Under the pieces are notes generated by a model. It was given only the letters and a program-made list of their open reading frames with translations. It was not told the origin of the DNA and ran no database searches. Below are positions 38,192 through 47,093 of a DNA stretch of 64,000 nt, one piece after another. Made by a program: the position numbers and the translations under genes. Origin of the DNA: Massilia agilis (GTDB lineage Bacteria > Pseudomonadota > Gammaproteobacteria > Burkholderiales > Burkholderiaceae_D). The stretch is from NCBI RefSeq assembly GCF_024756255.1, contig NZ_JANUHB010000001.1:1302001-1366000 (forward strand), given 5' to 3'. The number at the start of each line of letters is the position of its first letter. The stretch's first letter is position 1.

Positions 38192-39094
38192 ATGAACACT
38201 GCCAACCTGATTCGACTCGTCACGCTCGCCGCCATCTGGGGCGGCTCGTTCCTGTTCATGCGCATCAGCGCACCGGTGCTCGGCCCGGCCGTGCTGATCG
38301 AATGGCGCGTGCTGCTCGCCGCGCTGTTCCTGATGGTGGTGGGGCTGGTGCTGCGCCGCCGCGCCGCTCCCCTGAACCTGCGCGAGAACTGGAAGCACTT
38401 CCTGGTCCTTGGCTTCTTCAATTCCGCCCTGCCCTTCCTGCTGTTCGCGTTCTCGGCGCGCACGCTGTCCGCGTCCGTGATGTCGGTGGTGAACGCGACC
38501 GCGCCGATGTGGGGCGCCATCATCGGCGCGGTCTGGGGTCGCCAGCCGATCAAGGCCCGCACGGCGCTCGGGCTGGTGCTGGGCACCGTTGGCGTGGCCG
38601 TGCTGGCAGGCTTCGACAAGGTGTCCGCCAAGCCCGGCGCCGGCATCGCGCTGGTGGCCACGCTCGCCGCCGCCTGCAGCTACGGCATTGCGACCACCTA
38701 CGCGCGCTCGGCCAGGAGCGTGGCGCCGTTCGCCAACGCCCACGGCTCGATGTGGGCCGCGGCCCTGCTGGTGCTGCCTGCGCTGCCGTTCTTCCCGCAG
38801 CCAGGCCAACCCACGCTCACCGTCGCGGCCAGCGTGGTCGCGCTTGGCGTGCTGTGCAGTGGCATCGCCTACCTGCTGTACTTCCGCCTGATCGAGGAGA
38901 TCGGCCCCACCTCGGCCCTGACCGTCACCTTCCTCAACCCGGTGTTCCGCATCCTGTGGGGCTCGCTGTTCCTGGGCGAAGTGGTCGGCTGGTACACCGT
39001 CGCCGGCGCGGCCATCGTGCTGGTCGGGACCGCCCTCGTCACCGGTTTCACGCCGCGCTTCGGCCGCGCCCCGGCCGTGGCCGCGGGCAAATAG
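38192..39094 (+). CDS. EamA/DMT-family transporter
   Basis: A 300-residue inner-membrane protein with about ten hydrophobic helices arranged as two EamA repeats (AAIWGGSFLFMRISAPVLGP in the first; GIAYLLYFRLIEEIGPTSALTVTFLNPVF and WGSLFLGEVVGWYTVAGAAIVLVG in the second). The family exports metabolites such as amino acids; the substrate is unknown. Its stop codon abuts the ATG of the glycosylase gene, so the two are probably cotranscribed. Confidence 0.9.
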   Translation: MNTANLIRLVTLAAIWGGSFLFMRISAPVLGPAVLIEWRVLLAALFLMVVGLVLRRRAAPLNLRENWKHFLVLGFFNSALPFLLFAFSARTLSASVMSVVNATAPMWGAIIGAVWGRQPIKARTALGLVLGTVGVAVLAGFDKVSAKPGAGIALVATLAAACSYGIATTYARSARSVAPFANAHGSMWAAALLVLPALPFFPQPGQPTLTVAASVVALGVLCSGIAYLLYFRLIEEIGPTSALTVTFLNPVFRILWGSLFLGEVVGWYTVAGAAIVLVGTALVTGFTPRFGRAPAVAAGK

Positions 39095-39982
39095 ATGGCG
39101 GCCACGCTGGCGATCCCGCTGCCCGCTGCCTACCGCAGCGAGGACGTGCTCGACTTCCATCGCCGCGACGGCGAGTGCGTCGCCGAACAGGTAGCGGCCA
39201 CCTCCCTGCGCAAGGGCGTGATGTTCGACGGCGTGCCGGTCGTACTCGAGGTGGAGATCGGCAGCCAGGCCGCGCAATGCCGCATCGACACCGGCGGCAA
39301 AGTCAGCAAGCGGCTGCACGCGGTGGCGCACGAGGCCCTCCTGAACATCCTCGGCCTGCGCATCGATCCCGCACCGTTCATGCAAGCAGTGCACGGCGAC
39401 GCCCTGCTCGGCGCGGTCGTGCAGCGCATGCCGGGCCTGCGCATCGTGCAGTCGGCCACCGTGTTCGAGGCACTCACCTGGGCGATCATCGGCCAGCAGA
39501 TCAACCTGCCGTTTGCGATCGCACTGCGCCGCACCTTCATCCAGCAGGCCGGACGCCAGCACGCGAGCGGCTTGTGGTGCTATCCCGAGGCGGCCGACGT
39601 GGCGCGACTGGATCTCGACGCCCTCACCAGCCGCAAGTTCTCGCGCGCCAAGGCCGAGACGCTGCTGCGCGTGGCGCGGCTGGCGGACAGCGGCGAACTG
39701 TCGCTCGCGCGCGACGACGATCCGGTGCGCGCCGCGCACGCGCTGCTGGAGGTCAAAGGCATTGGTCCCTGGACCGTCAACTACACCCTGCTGCGCGGCT
39801 ACGGCTACGCCGACTGCTCGCTGCATGGCGACGTGGCGATCCGCGCGGCGCTGCAGCGCCTGCTGGGCGAGGACAGCAAGCCCGACCTGGCGCGCACCGA
39901 AGTGCTGCTGGCGCGCTACGCGCCGCACCGGACCATGGCCGCCGCCTACCTGTGGGCCAGCCTCAACCAGCCAGCCGGCTGA
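39095..39982 (+). CDS. DNA-3-methyladenine glycosylase II (AlkA-type)
   Basis: A 295-residue HhH-GPD base-excision glycosylase. An AlkA-like N-terminal domain precedes the helix-hairpin-helix LLEVKGIGPWTVNYTLLRGYG and the catalytic Asp in ADCSLHGDVAI. FEALTWAIIGQQINLPFA is the conserved GQQ segment. It removes alkylated bases. There is no Ada/AraC domain. It follows the EamA gene with no gap. Confidence 0.92.
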   Translation: MAATLAIPLPAAYRSEDVLDFHRRDGECVAEQVAATSLRKGVMFDGVPVVLEVEIGSQAAQCRIDTGGKVSKRLHAVAHEALLNILGLRIDPAPFMQAVHGDALLGAVVQRMPGLRIVQSATVFEALTWAIIGQQINLPFAIALRRTFIQQAGRQHASGLWCYPEAADVARLDLDALTSRKFSRAKAETLLRVARLADSGELSLARDDDPVRAAHALLEVKGIGPWTVNYTLLRGYGYADCSLHGDVAIRAALQRLLGEDSKPDLARTEVLLARYAPHRTMAAAYLWASLNQPAG

Positions 39983-40084
39983 TCCATGCAAGCAGGCTCA
40001 AGCGAACTAGTCTTGCCCTAGCGCAAACCGCCTGACAGCCCGGTCGCGATACTGTTCCCCTTGGCTAGAACCACGGGGAAAGGC

Positions 40085-41116
40085 ATGACGATGAAATCGC
40101 AACTCCTGCTGCTGCCGCTGCTCGCCGCCTGTGCGCCGTCGTACGCGCAACTGTTCGACGCCGACCAGCGCGGCGCCTACCTGTCCGTCCAGGCAGGCAA
40201 CGGCCACATCGACGGCCCCCAGGCCACCGGCCACACCGGGATGCGCTGGCGTGCCTTCGAGGTGCGCGCCGGCCGCGACCTGAACCCGCACATCGTCGGC
40301 GAGGATACGATCGAAGGCAAATCCACTGCGCGCATCGACTTCGTGTACTACAACGAGGGCCACCCGGACAACAACCACCGTGACGGCTTCGCCTTCCAGT
40401 TCACCTACACCCGCCGGTTCGGCGATGCGCTCACGGCCGAACTGTCGGTGGGGCCGTACACGAGCATGAACACCACCACCCAGGGCGGCGTGCAGATCGA
40501 CCAGGCGCGCCGCGGCATCCTGTACAGCGCGGCCTTGTGCTACCCGCTCGACTGGTGGGCCAAGGGCGCGCACCTGCGGCTGGGCTACAACCACGTAGCA
40601 ATTCGCGACACCTTTCATTCCGACGCGCTGATGGTCGGCATCGGCCGCCATTTCACGGACGTGCCGCCGTTTCCGGAAACCGACTTCGCGCGCAGCCGCC
40701 TGTGGCTCGGCGCCTCGTATGGCCGCTCGTTCACCAGCCAGTCCGGCACCCAGGACGCCAACGGCGCCATCTTCGAAGCCAAGCAGTATGGCGGCAAGTG
40801 GGCCATGTCGTTCAAGGGCATTTTCGAAGGCGACGACCGGGTGCGCGTGGACCGGCGCGGCGTGGCGGCGCAGTTCTGGTTCGTGCAGCCGCTCACGCCC
40901 AGCTGGTCGGCCCAGGCCGGCATCGGCCCCTACTTTGCGGAAAACCGACGCGAGGGCAACCGCACCGGCGTGCACGGGCTGATCACCTTGCAGTTCGAAC
41001 GCAACCTGTCCGAGAACACCAAGGCCTGGTTTGCGTTCCACCGGGTGAAAACCTTTCGCGAATCGAACGACCGCGATTTGTTCCACCTGGGCCTGAGCCA
41101 CGCCTTCGGCAACTAG
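40085..41116 (+). CDS. Predicted outer-membrane beta-barrel protein, unknown function
   Basis: A protein of about 343 residues with a signal peptide (MKSQLLLLPLLAACAPSYAQ) and many alternating aromatic/hydrophobic strands (FEVRAGRDLNP, AFQFTYTRRFG, AELSVGPYTSM, AQFWFVQPLTPSW, LFHLGLSHAFGN) ending in a C-terminal aromatic-poor strand. No family was recognised with certainty. A second in-frame ATG at 40091 has better spacing to the purine-rich GGGGAAAGG. It stands alone on the plus strand, convergent with the DUF1851 gene. Confidence 0.7.
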   Translation: MTMKSQLLLLPLLAACAPSYAQLFDADQRGAYLSVQAGNGHIDGPQATGHTGMRWRAFEVRAGRDLNPHIVGEDTIEGKSTARIDFVYYNEGHPDNNHRDGFAFQFTYTRRFGDALTAELSVGPYTSMNTTTQGGVQIDQARRGILYSAALCYPLDWWAKGAHLRLGYNHVAIRDTFHSDALMVGIGRHFTDVPPFPETDFARSRLWLGASYGRSFTSQSGTQDANGAIFEAKQYGGKWAMSFKGIFEGDDRVRVDRRGVAAQFWFVQPLTPSWSAQAGIGPYFAENRREGNRTGVHGLITLQFERNLSENTKAWFAFHRVKTFRESNDRDLFHLGLSHAFGN

Positions 41117-41155
41117 CGCCCGTGCGGCAAACACATTGGCGCCTGGCCGAACCGC

Positions 41156-41569
41156 TCAGTCCCAGCGTGGCAGGCCGTCGAACTGCTGCGCGCCCTCCCC
41201 CGAAAAACGGATCAGCTCGGTCAATGGCACGGTGGCCAGGTTGTCGCGCCCGTAATGGCCGCCCAGCGCGCTCGGTATCTTGAGGCAATACTTGCGCCCG
41301 GCCGCCAGCGGCCCCAGCGTGGTCTCGGCCAGGTGCACCACCTCGGGCATGTACCAGTCGTTCAGGAAAGCCTGGTTGTAGGCCAGCGCGTCGAACGCCG
41401 CCTGGTCCTCGGCCAGTGGCTCGCAGCACAGGTCCTGCGGCCGCAGACGCCAGAACCGGCCATCCTCGTCGCGGATGATCAGGTTGCCGAAGGCGTTTTC
41501 ACCGAGCACTTCGACGGCGGTCAGCCCGCACCAACCCCACGCTTCGTTAATTTCGTCAACAGTAATCAT
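41156..41569 (-). CDS. DUF1851 / Tdi1-type immunity domain protein
   Basis: A 137-residue soluble protein with the DUF1851 (T6SS immunity Tdi1 C-terminal) pattern: ENAFGNLIIRDEDGRFWRLRPQDL, AFLNDWYMPEVV, LGPLAAGRKYCLKIPSALGG and VPLTELIRFSGE. Family members neutralise T6SS DNase effectors or stand alone. No toxin, VgrG or PAAR gene is adjacent, so this is an orphan. Family assignment is from recalled motifs and moderately sure. Confidence 0.75.
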   Translation of the reverse strand: MITVDEINEAWGWCGLTAVEVLGENAFGNLIIRDEDGRFWRLRPQDLCCEPLAEDQAAFDALAYNQAFLNDWYMPEVVHLAETTLGPLAAGRKYCLKIPSALGGHYGRDNLATVPLTELIRFSGEGAQQFDGLPRWD

Positions 41570-41832
41570 CGATCACGCTCCGCATCCATGAATACCACGG
41601 GCGCCCTCAGGCAGCCCCAGCAACTCCTTCGACAGCGCCGGTGCGCTACTGTCGCGTCAGCATGCACGGGACTTGATGCAAATCGAGGGCGCCGACGCTT
41701 GCCGCAGACAAACGAACTGAAGCTGCTCAGGGGAAAACGATAAGGCCAAGGTCCAATTGGCGCGGCGGTGCCGCTTGCCTACATTCGATGCAGCGGCAGG
41801 CAATCCGCCACCGGATACAGGAGACTTTTGTC

Positions 41833-42540
41833 ATGAACCGAACAATACGTTTAGCGCTGGCAGCTGCGCTGCTGGCCGCGACCGGGGGCGCGCTGGCGCA
41901 GGCCCAGGCGCAGATGCAACTGCCGCAGGCCCGGCCAGCCCATGGCCAGAGCGCGGACCGGCAAAGCAGGGACGAATCGGCCTGCGTTACCACCGCGCGC
42001 AAGCGTACCGGACTGGACCCCTACGTCCTGGCCGAAAACGCCACGCCCCTGCAACCGGGCAAGGGTATTACCAGCGTCCCGATTGAAGCGCCGACGATGG
42101 CGATGGGTTCGTCCGGTGGCGGCGCAACCGGCGCCGGCAGCGAAACCGGCACCCAGCCTGCGCAAGCGGGCGCCATGGGCACGTCGGGCGGCGGGCAAAC
42201 CGGCGGCGGTGGCGGCCAGATGGGCGCGCAGGGCGGTATGGCCGGTGGCGGGCAGACGGGCGCCCAGGGCGGCATGGCGGGCGGCGGCGGTGCCATGGGC
42301 GCCAGCGGCAGTACCGGTGAAACGGGCGCTGCTGGGGCGGCATCGACCGGCGGCGCGGCTGGTGCGGGCATGTCGGGCGCCGGCGCAACGGGAGCAAGCG
42401 GTGCGGCAGGTGCAACCGGCGCCGGCGGCACCCAGATGGCCCAAAACAACACTGCCGATGTCTTCAACCGCGCGTTTGCCAGGTGCATGACGAGCCGCGG
42501 CTACACTGTCGAGAGCGCCAGCCAGGGCGGCACGCCGTAA
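41833..42540 (+). CDS. Secreted glycine-rich (glycine-zipper-like) protein
   Basis: A 235-residue protein with a signal peptide (MNRTIRLALAAALLAATGGALAQ) and a low-complexity Gly/Ala/Met/Thr region at about 85-205 built of GGMAGGGQTGAQ-like units. The two ends resemble YMGG/glycine-zipper proteins: an N-terminal DESACVTTARKRTGLDP segment and a C-terminal FNRAFARCMTSRGYTVE segment, each with one Cys. It is probably periplasmic or outer-membrane associated; function unknown. It is followed by an outer-membrane protein gene after 123 nt. Confidence 0.7.
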   Translation: MNRTIRLALAAALLAATGGALAQAQAQMQLPQARPAHGQSADRQSRDESACVTTARKRTGLDPYVLAENATPLQPGKGITSVPIEAPTMAMGSSGGGATGAGSETGTQPAQAGAMGTSGGGQTGGGGGQMGAQGGMAGGGQTGAQGGMAGGGGAMGASGSTGETGAAGAASTGGAAGAGMSGAGATGASGAAGATGAGGTQMAQNNTADVFNRAFARCMTSRGYTVESASQGGTP

Positions 42541-42663
42541 CCAGCTTCACGGGCGCATTGATCCCTGTCAGAGCGGCGGCTGCAACCGCCGCCGCATCCG
42601 GCGTCTCCAAATGGCAGAGCAGGCGCGCCGGCCGCGCGCGTCCCCCGTCCGAGGAGCAACGCC

Positions 42664-43419
42664 ATGTCGCACCCGCTTAGCAAGCCCGGCCTGGCCATCG
42701 GCGCCTTCGCGCTGGTGGCGGCAGCGCACGCGCAAGAGTCCATGTCCGATCAATGGCAGTTCGAGGTCGGTCCGGCCCTGTGGGCCACCGCCGCCAGTGG
42801 CTACCTGCGGCCATCCCCGGCGGCGCCGGTCGCGCACTTCAACGACAGTTTCGGCAACATGCGCCTGAACGCAGCCAGCTTCAGCATGGACGCGGGCCGC
42901 GGCCGCTGGGGCGTGCTGGTCAACCTCACCGGCATCGGCCAGTCGCGCGACTCCGACCCGCTGCGCCACGGCGAGCCTGGCCGCACTTCGCCCGATGGCA
43001 CCTACAGCGTCGCGCAGCTGGCCGGCGCCTACCGGCTGTCGAACGACCCGGACACCCACTTCGACCTGGTGGCCGGGGTGCGCTTTTCCTCGCTCGACAT
43101 CGACGTGACCCAGCCGCAGAGCGTCGCCCAGTTCTCGTGCGTCAAGTGCAGCCACAATGAACACTGGACCGACGGCATTGCCGGCTTTCGCGTCGAGCAC
43201 CGGCTCGACCGCGACTGGTGGATCAACATCTACGCCGACTATGGCGGTGGTGGCAGCAACAGCACCTGGCAGGCCTTGCTGGGCGCCACCTGGCGCATCG
43301 ACGAGGACATCAATGCCAAATTCGGCTACCGCATCCTGAGCACCGACTTCCAGAAGACCCAGCTCATGTATAACCTGAAGACGGGCGGCCTGTATGCCGG
43401 GCTCGGCATGCGATTTTGA
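42664..43419 (+). CDS. Predicted outer-membrane protein (beta-barrel)
   Basis: A 251-residue protein with a signal peptide (cut near AHAQ) and barrel-like alternation (WQFEVGPALWATAA, WGVLVNLTGIG, FDLVAGVRFSSLDI, WWINIYADYGGGG, KFGYRILSTDF), ending in the typical C-terminal Phe (AGLGMRF). It resembles the porin-like outer-membrane proteins found beside secreted small proteins, but no substrate can be named. A CxxC pair (SCVKCSH) sits in a predicted loop. The ribosome site GAGGAGC precedes ATG by 6 nt. Confidence 0.75.
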   Translation: MSHPLSKPGLAIGAFALVAAAHAQESMSDQWQFEVGPALWATAASGYLRPSPAAPVAHFNDSFGNMRLNAASFSMDAGRGRWGVLVNLTGIGQSRDSDPLRHGEPGRTSPDGTYSVAQLAGAYRLSNDPDTHFDLVAGVRFSSLDIDVTQPQSVAQFSCVKCSHNEHWTDGIAGFRVEHRLDRDWWINIYADYGGGGSNSTWQALLGATWRIDEDINAKFGYRILSTDFQKTQLMYNLKTGGLYAGLGMRF

Positions 43420-43431
43420 GGACGGAAATGA

Positions 43432-43467
43432 AAAACGCCGCCGGGCTGTAAGCACCGGCGGCGTTTT
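43432..43467. terminator. Bidirectional terminator between OMP gene and tRNA
   Basis: A 13-bp stem AAAACGCCGCCGG / CCGGCGGCGTTTT with a 10-nt loop. It ends the outer-membrane protein gene on the plus strand and the tRNA transcript on the minus strand (6 nt beyond its CCA end). Confidence 0.92.
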
Positions 43468-43472
43468 GAATC

Positions 43473-43549
43473 TGGTTGCGGGGACAGGATTTGAACCTGT
43501 GACCTTCGGGTTATGAGCCCGACGAGCTGCCAGACTGCTCCACCCCGCG
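43473..43549 (-). tRNA. Initiator tRNA-fMet (CAT)
   Basis: A 77-nt tRNA with encoded CCA. The acceptor stem starts CGCGGGG and ends CCCCGCAACCA, giving the unpaired C1:A72 that marks the initiator. The anticodon CAT is at 43515-43513, in a loop flanked by the GGG:CCC stem pairs typical of tRNA-fMet. TTCAAAT forms the T loop. Confidence 0.97.
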
Positions 43550-43562
43550 TCTGATGCTTCGC

Positions 43563-43591
43563 ATTATACGCCCCTTCGCTGGATTAGGCAA
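43563..43591 (-). promoter_or_regulatory. Promoter of tRNA-fMet
   Basis: On the minus strand: TTGCCT (43591-43586), a 17-nt spacer, TATAAT (43568-43563). The start site would be about 7 nt before the mature tRNA 5' end. Confidence 0.85.
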
Positions 43592-43786
43592 ACTTAATCC
43601 TTCCGCGATGTGCGATTGCAGCAGATGACCTCCGGCAGCGCACATGCAAGACGCATTGTTGCCGGCAGGCGCGCATGGTGGCGGCAGATGCGACGCGCGG
43701 TACTGCCGGGTTGGCGCGTCCGTCAACTGCGGCGCAGCGGGCGCAATCAGTGTAAAGTAAGCGCAATACCATTTCTCGCGCTACCT

Positions 43787-44368
43787 ATGAAATTCTGTTC
43801 CGAGTGCGCCCACCCGGTCGCGCTGGCCATTCCCGAAGGCGACAACCGGCCGCGCTACGTGTGCACGCACTGCGATGCCATCCATTACCAGAATCCCAAG
43901 CTGGTGATCGGCTCGATCCCGGTCTGGGAAGGCGACGGCGAACTCAAGGTGTTGCTGTGCAAGCGCGCGATCGAACCCCGTTACGGCTACTGGACCTTGC
44001 CGGCCGGCTTCATGGAAAACGCCGAGACCACCGCCGAGGCCGCCGTGCGCGAAACCGAGGAGGAAGCCGGGGCCCACATCGAGCTCGGACAACTGTTCAC
44101 CCTGCTCAACGTTGCCCATGTGCACCAGGTGCACCTGTTCTACCTGGCCCGCCTGCGCGACCTCGACTTTGCGCCCGGCATCGAAAGCCTCGAGGTGCAG
44201 CTGTTTTCCGAGCGCGAGATCCCCTGGGACGAGCTCGCCTTCCCGACCATCCGTACCACGCTGGAACTGTTCTTTGCGGACCGCGTCAAAATGAGGGAAG
44301 GCGGCAGCTACGGTTTCCATAGTCAAGACATCGTGCGCCCCATGCGCATGGCCGGCGCCCCCGGCTGA
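43787..44368 (+). CDS. Nudix hydrolase with N-terminal zinc ribbon
   Basis: A 193-residue protein. An N-terminal zinc ribbon uses Cys4-x2-Cys7 and Cys26-x2-Cys29. The Nudix box reads [22 protein letters not shown] (GX5EX7REXXEEXG fits). Zinc-ribbon Nudix proteins include NADH pyrophosphatases, but this shorter form may act on other nucleoside diphosphate derivatives. The start at 43787 follows a long antisense-like upstream frame that is not conserved. It precedes aat by 5 nt, so cotranscription is likely. Confidence 0.9.
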   Translation: MKFCSECAHPVALAIPEGDNRPRYVCTHCDAIHYQNPKLVIGSIPVWEGDGELKVLLCKRAIEPRYGYWTLPAGFMENAETTAEAAVRETEEEAGAHIELGQLFTLLNVAHVHQVHLFYLARLRDLDFAPGIESLEVQLFSEREIPWDELAFPTIRTTLELFFADRVKMREGGSYGFHSQDIVRPMRMAGAPG

Positions 44369-44373
44369 CCCCC

Positions 44374-45102
44374 ATGATCCCCTGGCTCGAGACAAATACG
44401 CCGTTCCCCGACGTGTCCGAGGCATTGACCATCGACGCGCCGGGCCTGCTTGCGGCCGGGGCCGACCTGTCGCCACAGCGGCTGCTGCTGGCCTACCAGA
44501 ACGGGATCTTTCCGTGGTTCTCCGAGGGCCAGCCGATCCTGTGGTGGAGCACCGACCCGCGCATGGTGCTGTACACCGATGACTTCAAGATCAGCGACAG
44601 CCTCAAGAAAACGCTGCGCCGCGTCGAGCGCAGCCGCACCGCCGGCGGACGCTGGGACGTGCGCTTCGACACCTGCTTCGAAGCCGTGATGCGCGCCTGC
44701 GCCGCCCCGCGCAAGGACGGTCCCGGCACCTGGATTTCCGAGGACATCATCGACGGCTACACCGGCCTGCACCAGATGGGCTACGCGCACTCGTCCGAAG
44801 TGTGGCTGGACGGCCAGCTGGTCGGCGGCGCCTACGGCGTGTGCATTGGCCGCATGTTCTACGGCGAGTCGATGTTCGCGCGCGTGTCGGACGCGTCCAA
44901 GGTCGCGCTGGCCTACCTGGTCGCATTCCTGCGCCAGCATGGCGTGCGCATGATCGACTGCCAGCAGGAGACGGCGCACCTGGCTTCGCTTGGCGCGGCG
45001 CCGATTTCGCGCGAGCGCTTCGTCCAGCACCTGCGCGCAGCCATCCGCGAGCCGGCGATCACCGACTGGCAAGTGGTGCCACCGTTCGCTGCCGAACGCT
45101 GA
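44374..45102 (+). CDS. aat: Leucyl/phenylalanyl-tRNA-protein transferase
   Basis: A 242-residue Aat that adds Leu or Phe to N-terminal Lys/Arg, making substrates of the ClpS/ClpAP N-degron pathway. Diagnostic segments are [74 protein letters not shown] and FYGESMFAR. The gene follows the Nudix gene and precedes bpt, together forming the bacterial N-degron tagging pair. Confidence 0.97.
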   Translation: MIPWLETNTPFPDVSEALTIDAPGLLAAGADLSPQRLLLAYQNGIFPWFSEGQPILWWSTDPRMVLYTDDFKISDSLKKTLRRVERSRTAGGRWDVRFDTCFEAVMRACAAPRKDGPGTWISEDIIDGYTGLHQMGYAHSSEVWLDGQLVGGAYGVCIGRMFYGESMFARVSDASKVALAYLVAFLRQHGVRMIDCQQETAHLASLGAAPISRERFVQHLRAAIREPAITDWQVVPPFAAER

Positions 45103-45155
45103 GAATTGCGAACTTTCGCTAGAATGAGCTCACACGTCGCCAAGAGAGCATTTGC

Positions 45156-45884
45156 ATGACGCACCTAAACGACCTGCCCTTCTCTACGCTGCAGTTCTAC
45201 ACGACGGCGCCCTACCCGTGCAGCTACCTCGACGCGCGCCAGGCGCGCTCGCAGGTCGCCACCCCGTCGCACCTGATCAATGCCGACGTGTATTCCGAAC
45301 TGGTCAAGAACGGGTTTCGCCGCAGCGGCATCTTCACCTACCGCCCGTATTGCGACGGCTGCCGCGCCTGCATCCCGGTGCGCGTGCGCACCGCCGACTT
45401 CACGCCCAGCCGCGGCCAGCGCCGCGCCTGGAAGCGCCACGCCGGCCTGGTGGCCATGGTGGCCAACCTGTCGTTCTCGGACGAGCACTACGCGCTCTAC
45501 CTGCGCTACCAGACCACGCGCCACGCCGGCGGCGGCATGGACCAGGACAGCCGCGACCAGTACGCGCAGTTCCTGCTGCAAAGCCGCGTCAACACCCGCC
45601 TGGTTGAGTTCCGCGAGCCGGACGGCACCTTGCGCATGGTGTCGATCATCGACGTGCTGTCCGACGGGCTCTCGTCCGTGTACACCTTCTTCGATCCCGA
45701 CGTGCCCGGCGCCTCGTACGGCACCTACAACGTCATGTGGCAGGTGGACCAGGCGCACGAGCTCGGGCTGCCCTACGTGTACCTGGGCTACTGGATCGAG
45801 CAGAGCCCCAAGATGGCCTACAAGATCAACTTCCGGCCGCTGGAAGCGCGCATCGACGGCGTGTGGGACGTGCTGGACCGCTGA
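45156..45884 (+). CDS. bpt: Aspartate/glutamate leucyltransferase (Bpt, bacterial ATE1 homologue)
   Basis: A 242-residue Bpt that adds Leu to N-terminal Asp/Glu. The conserved ATE1-like cysteine region is [12 protein letters not shown] and [18 protein letters not shown]; the C-terminal domain has [42 protein letters not shown]. The neighbouring aat completes the pathway. ClpS/ClpA are not in the window. A REP pair separates it from pyrD. Confidence 0.96.
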   Translation: MTHLNDLPFSTLQFYTTAPYPCSYLDARQARSQVATPSHLINADVYSELVKNGFRRSGIFTYRPYCDGCRACIPVRVRTADFTPSRGQRRAWKRHAGLVAMVANLSFSDEHYALYLRYQTTRHAGGGMDQDSRDQYAQFLLQSRVNTRLVEFREPDGTLRMVSIIDVLSDGLSSVYTFFDPDVPGASYGTYNVMWQVDQAHELGLPYVYLGYWIEQSPKMAYKINFRPLEARIDGVWDVLDR

Positions 45885-45899
45885 ACGCGACCGGCTCCC

Positions 45900-46010
45900 G
45901 TAGGGTGGGCAGGTTTCCTGCCCACGCGTTCACGCTTCGCTGGAACTGCCCGGGGCGCAGGCCGGATTGACCTGATCTGAACGCGTGGGCGGGAGACCCG
46001 CCCACCCTAC
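45900..46010. repeat. Family 1 REP inverted pair
   Basis: Plus unit 45900-45928 (GGGCAGG/CCTGCCC) and minus unit 45982-46010 (GGGCGGG/CCCGCCC). The arms differ at one stem pair, each internally compensated. It lies between bpt and pyrD. Confidence 0.93.
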
Positions 46011-46044
46011 GGTAAAATGTCGGGCATTCCTTTTCGAGTGCCCC

Positions 46045-47082
46045 ATGTCCGACAAGCTCCTGTACGCCCTCACCCGCCCACTGCTGTTTTCCCTCGACCC
46101 CGAAACGGCCCACAACCTGACCCTGCCGGCGCTGCGCCGCGCCGAAAGCCTGGGCCTGCTGCGCCACCACGCGCGCCCGGCGCCCGATCCGCGCACCGTC
46201 ATGGGCATCACCTTCCCCAACCCGGTGGGCCTGGCGGCCGGCCTGGACAAGGACGGCGCCTACATCGATGGCCTGGCCGCGCTGGGCTTCGGCTTCATCG
46301 AAGTGGGCACGGTGACCCCGCGCGCGCAGCCGGGCAACCCGCGCCCGCGCATGTTCCGCCTGCCGCAGGCGCAGGGCATCATCAACCGCATGGGCTTTAA
46401 CAACGGCGGCGTGGACGCCTTTGTCGCCAACGTCCAGGCCTCGCGCTTTTACCAGGACAAGCTCGGCGTGCTGGGCCTGAACATCGGCAAGAACGCCGAC
46501 ACCCCGATCGAGCGCGCCGCCGACGACTACCTGATCTGCCTGCGCAAGGTCTATCCGTACGCGAGCTACGTCACGGTCAACATCTCCTCGCCCAACACCA
46601 AGAACCTGCGCCAGCTGCAGGGCGCTTCCGAACTGGACGCCCTGCTGTCGCAGCTCAAGAGCGAGCAGGCGCGCCTGGCGGACCAGCACGGCCGCTACGT
46701 GCCGATCACGCTCAAGATCGCGCCCGACATCGACGCCGACCAGGTCCGCAACATCGCCGACGCGCTCCTGCGCCACAAGATCGACGGCGTCATCGCCACC
46801 AACACCACCCTCTCGCGCGATGCCGTGCAAGGCATGCCCCACGGGAGCGAGACCGGCGGCCTGTCCGGCGCGCCGGTATTCGAGCTGTCCAACACCGTGA
46901 TCCGCGGCCTGAAGCAGGAGCTTGGCAACGAGATCCCGATCATCGGCGTGGGCGGCATCATGCGCGGCGGCGACGCCCAAGCCAAGATCGACGCCGGCGC
47001 GTCGCTCGTGCAGCTGTACAGCGGCCTGATTTACGCCGGCCCGGCCCTCGTGCGCGAATGCGCGGCGGCCCTCAAAGCCTGA
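46045..47082 (+). CDS. pyrD: Dihydroorotate dehydrogenase (quinone), class 2
   Basis: A 345-residue membrane-associated flavoenzyme of pyrimidine synthesis that passes electrons to quinone. Class 2 features are an amphipathic N-terminal extension ([23 protein letters not shown]), [54 protein letters not shown] with the catalytic Ser, and [28 protein letters not shown]. The start at 46045 (MSDKLLYAL) is chosen over 45985, which would begin in the REP. Confidence 0.96.
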   Translation: MSDKLLYALTRPLLFSLDPETAHNLTLPALRRAESLGLLRHHARPAPDPRTVMGITFPNPVGLAAGLDKDGAYIDGLAALGFGFIEVGTVTPRAQPGNPRPRMFRLPQAQGIINRMGFNNGGVDAFVANVQASRFYQDKLGVLGLNIGKNADTPIERAADDYLICLRKVYPYASYVTVNISSPNTKNLRQLQGASELDALLSQLKSEQARLADQHGRYVPITLKIAPDIDADQVRNIADALLRHKIDGVIATNTTLSRDAVQGMPHGSETGGLSGAPVFELSNTVIRGLKQELGNEIPIIGVGGIMRGGDAQAKIDAGASLVQLYSGLIYAGPALVRECAAALKA

Positions 47083-47093
47083 TTGGAGTACCC

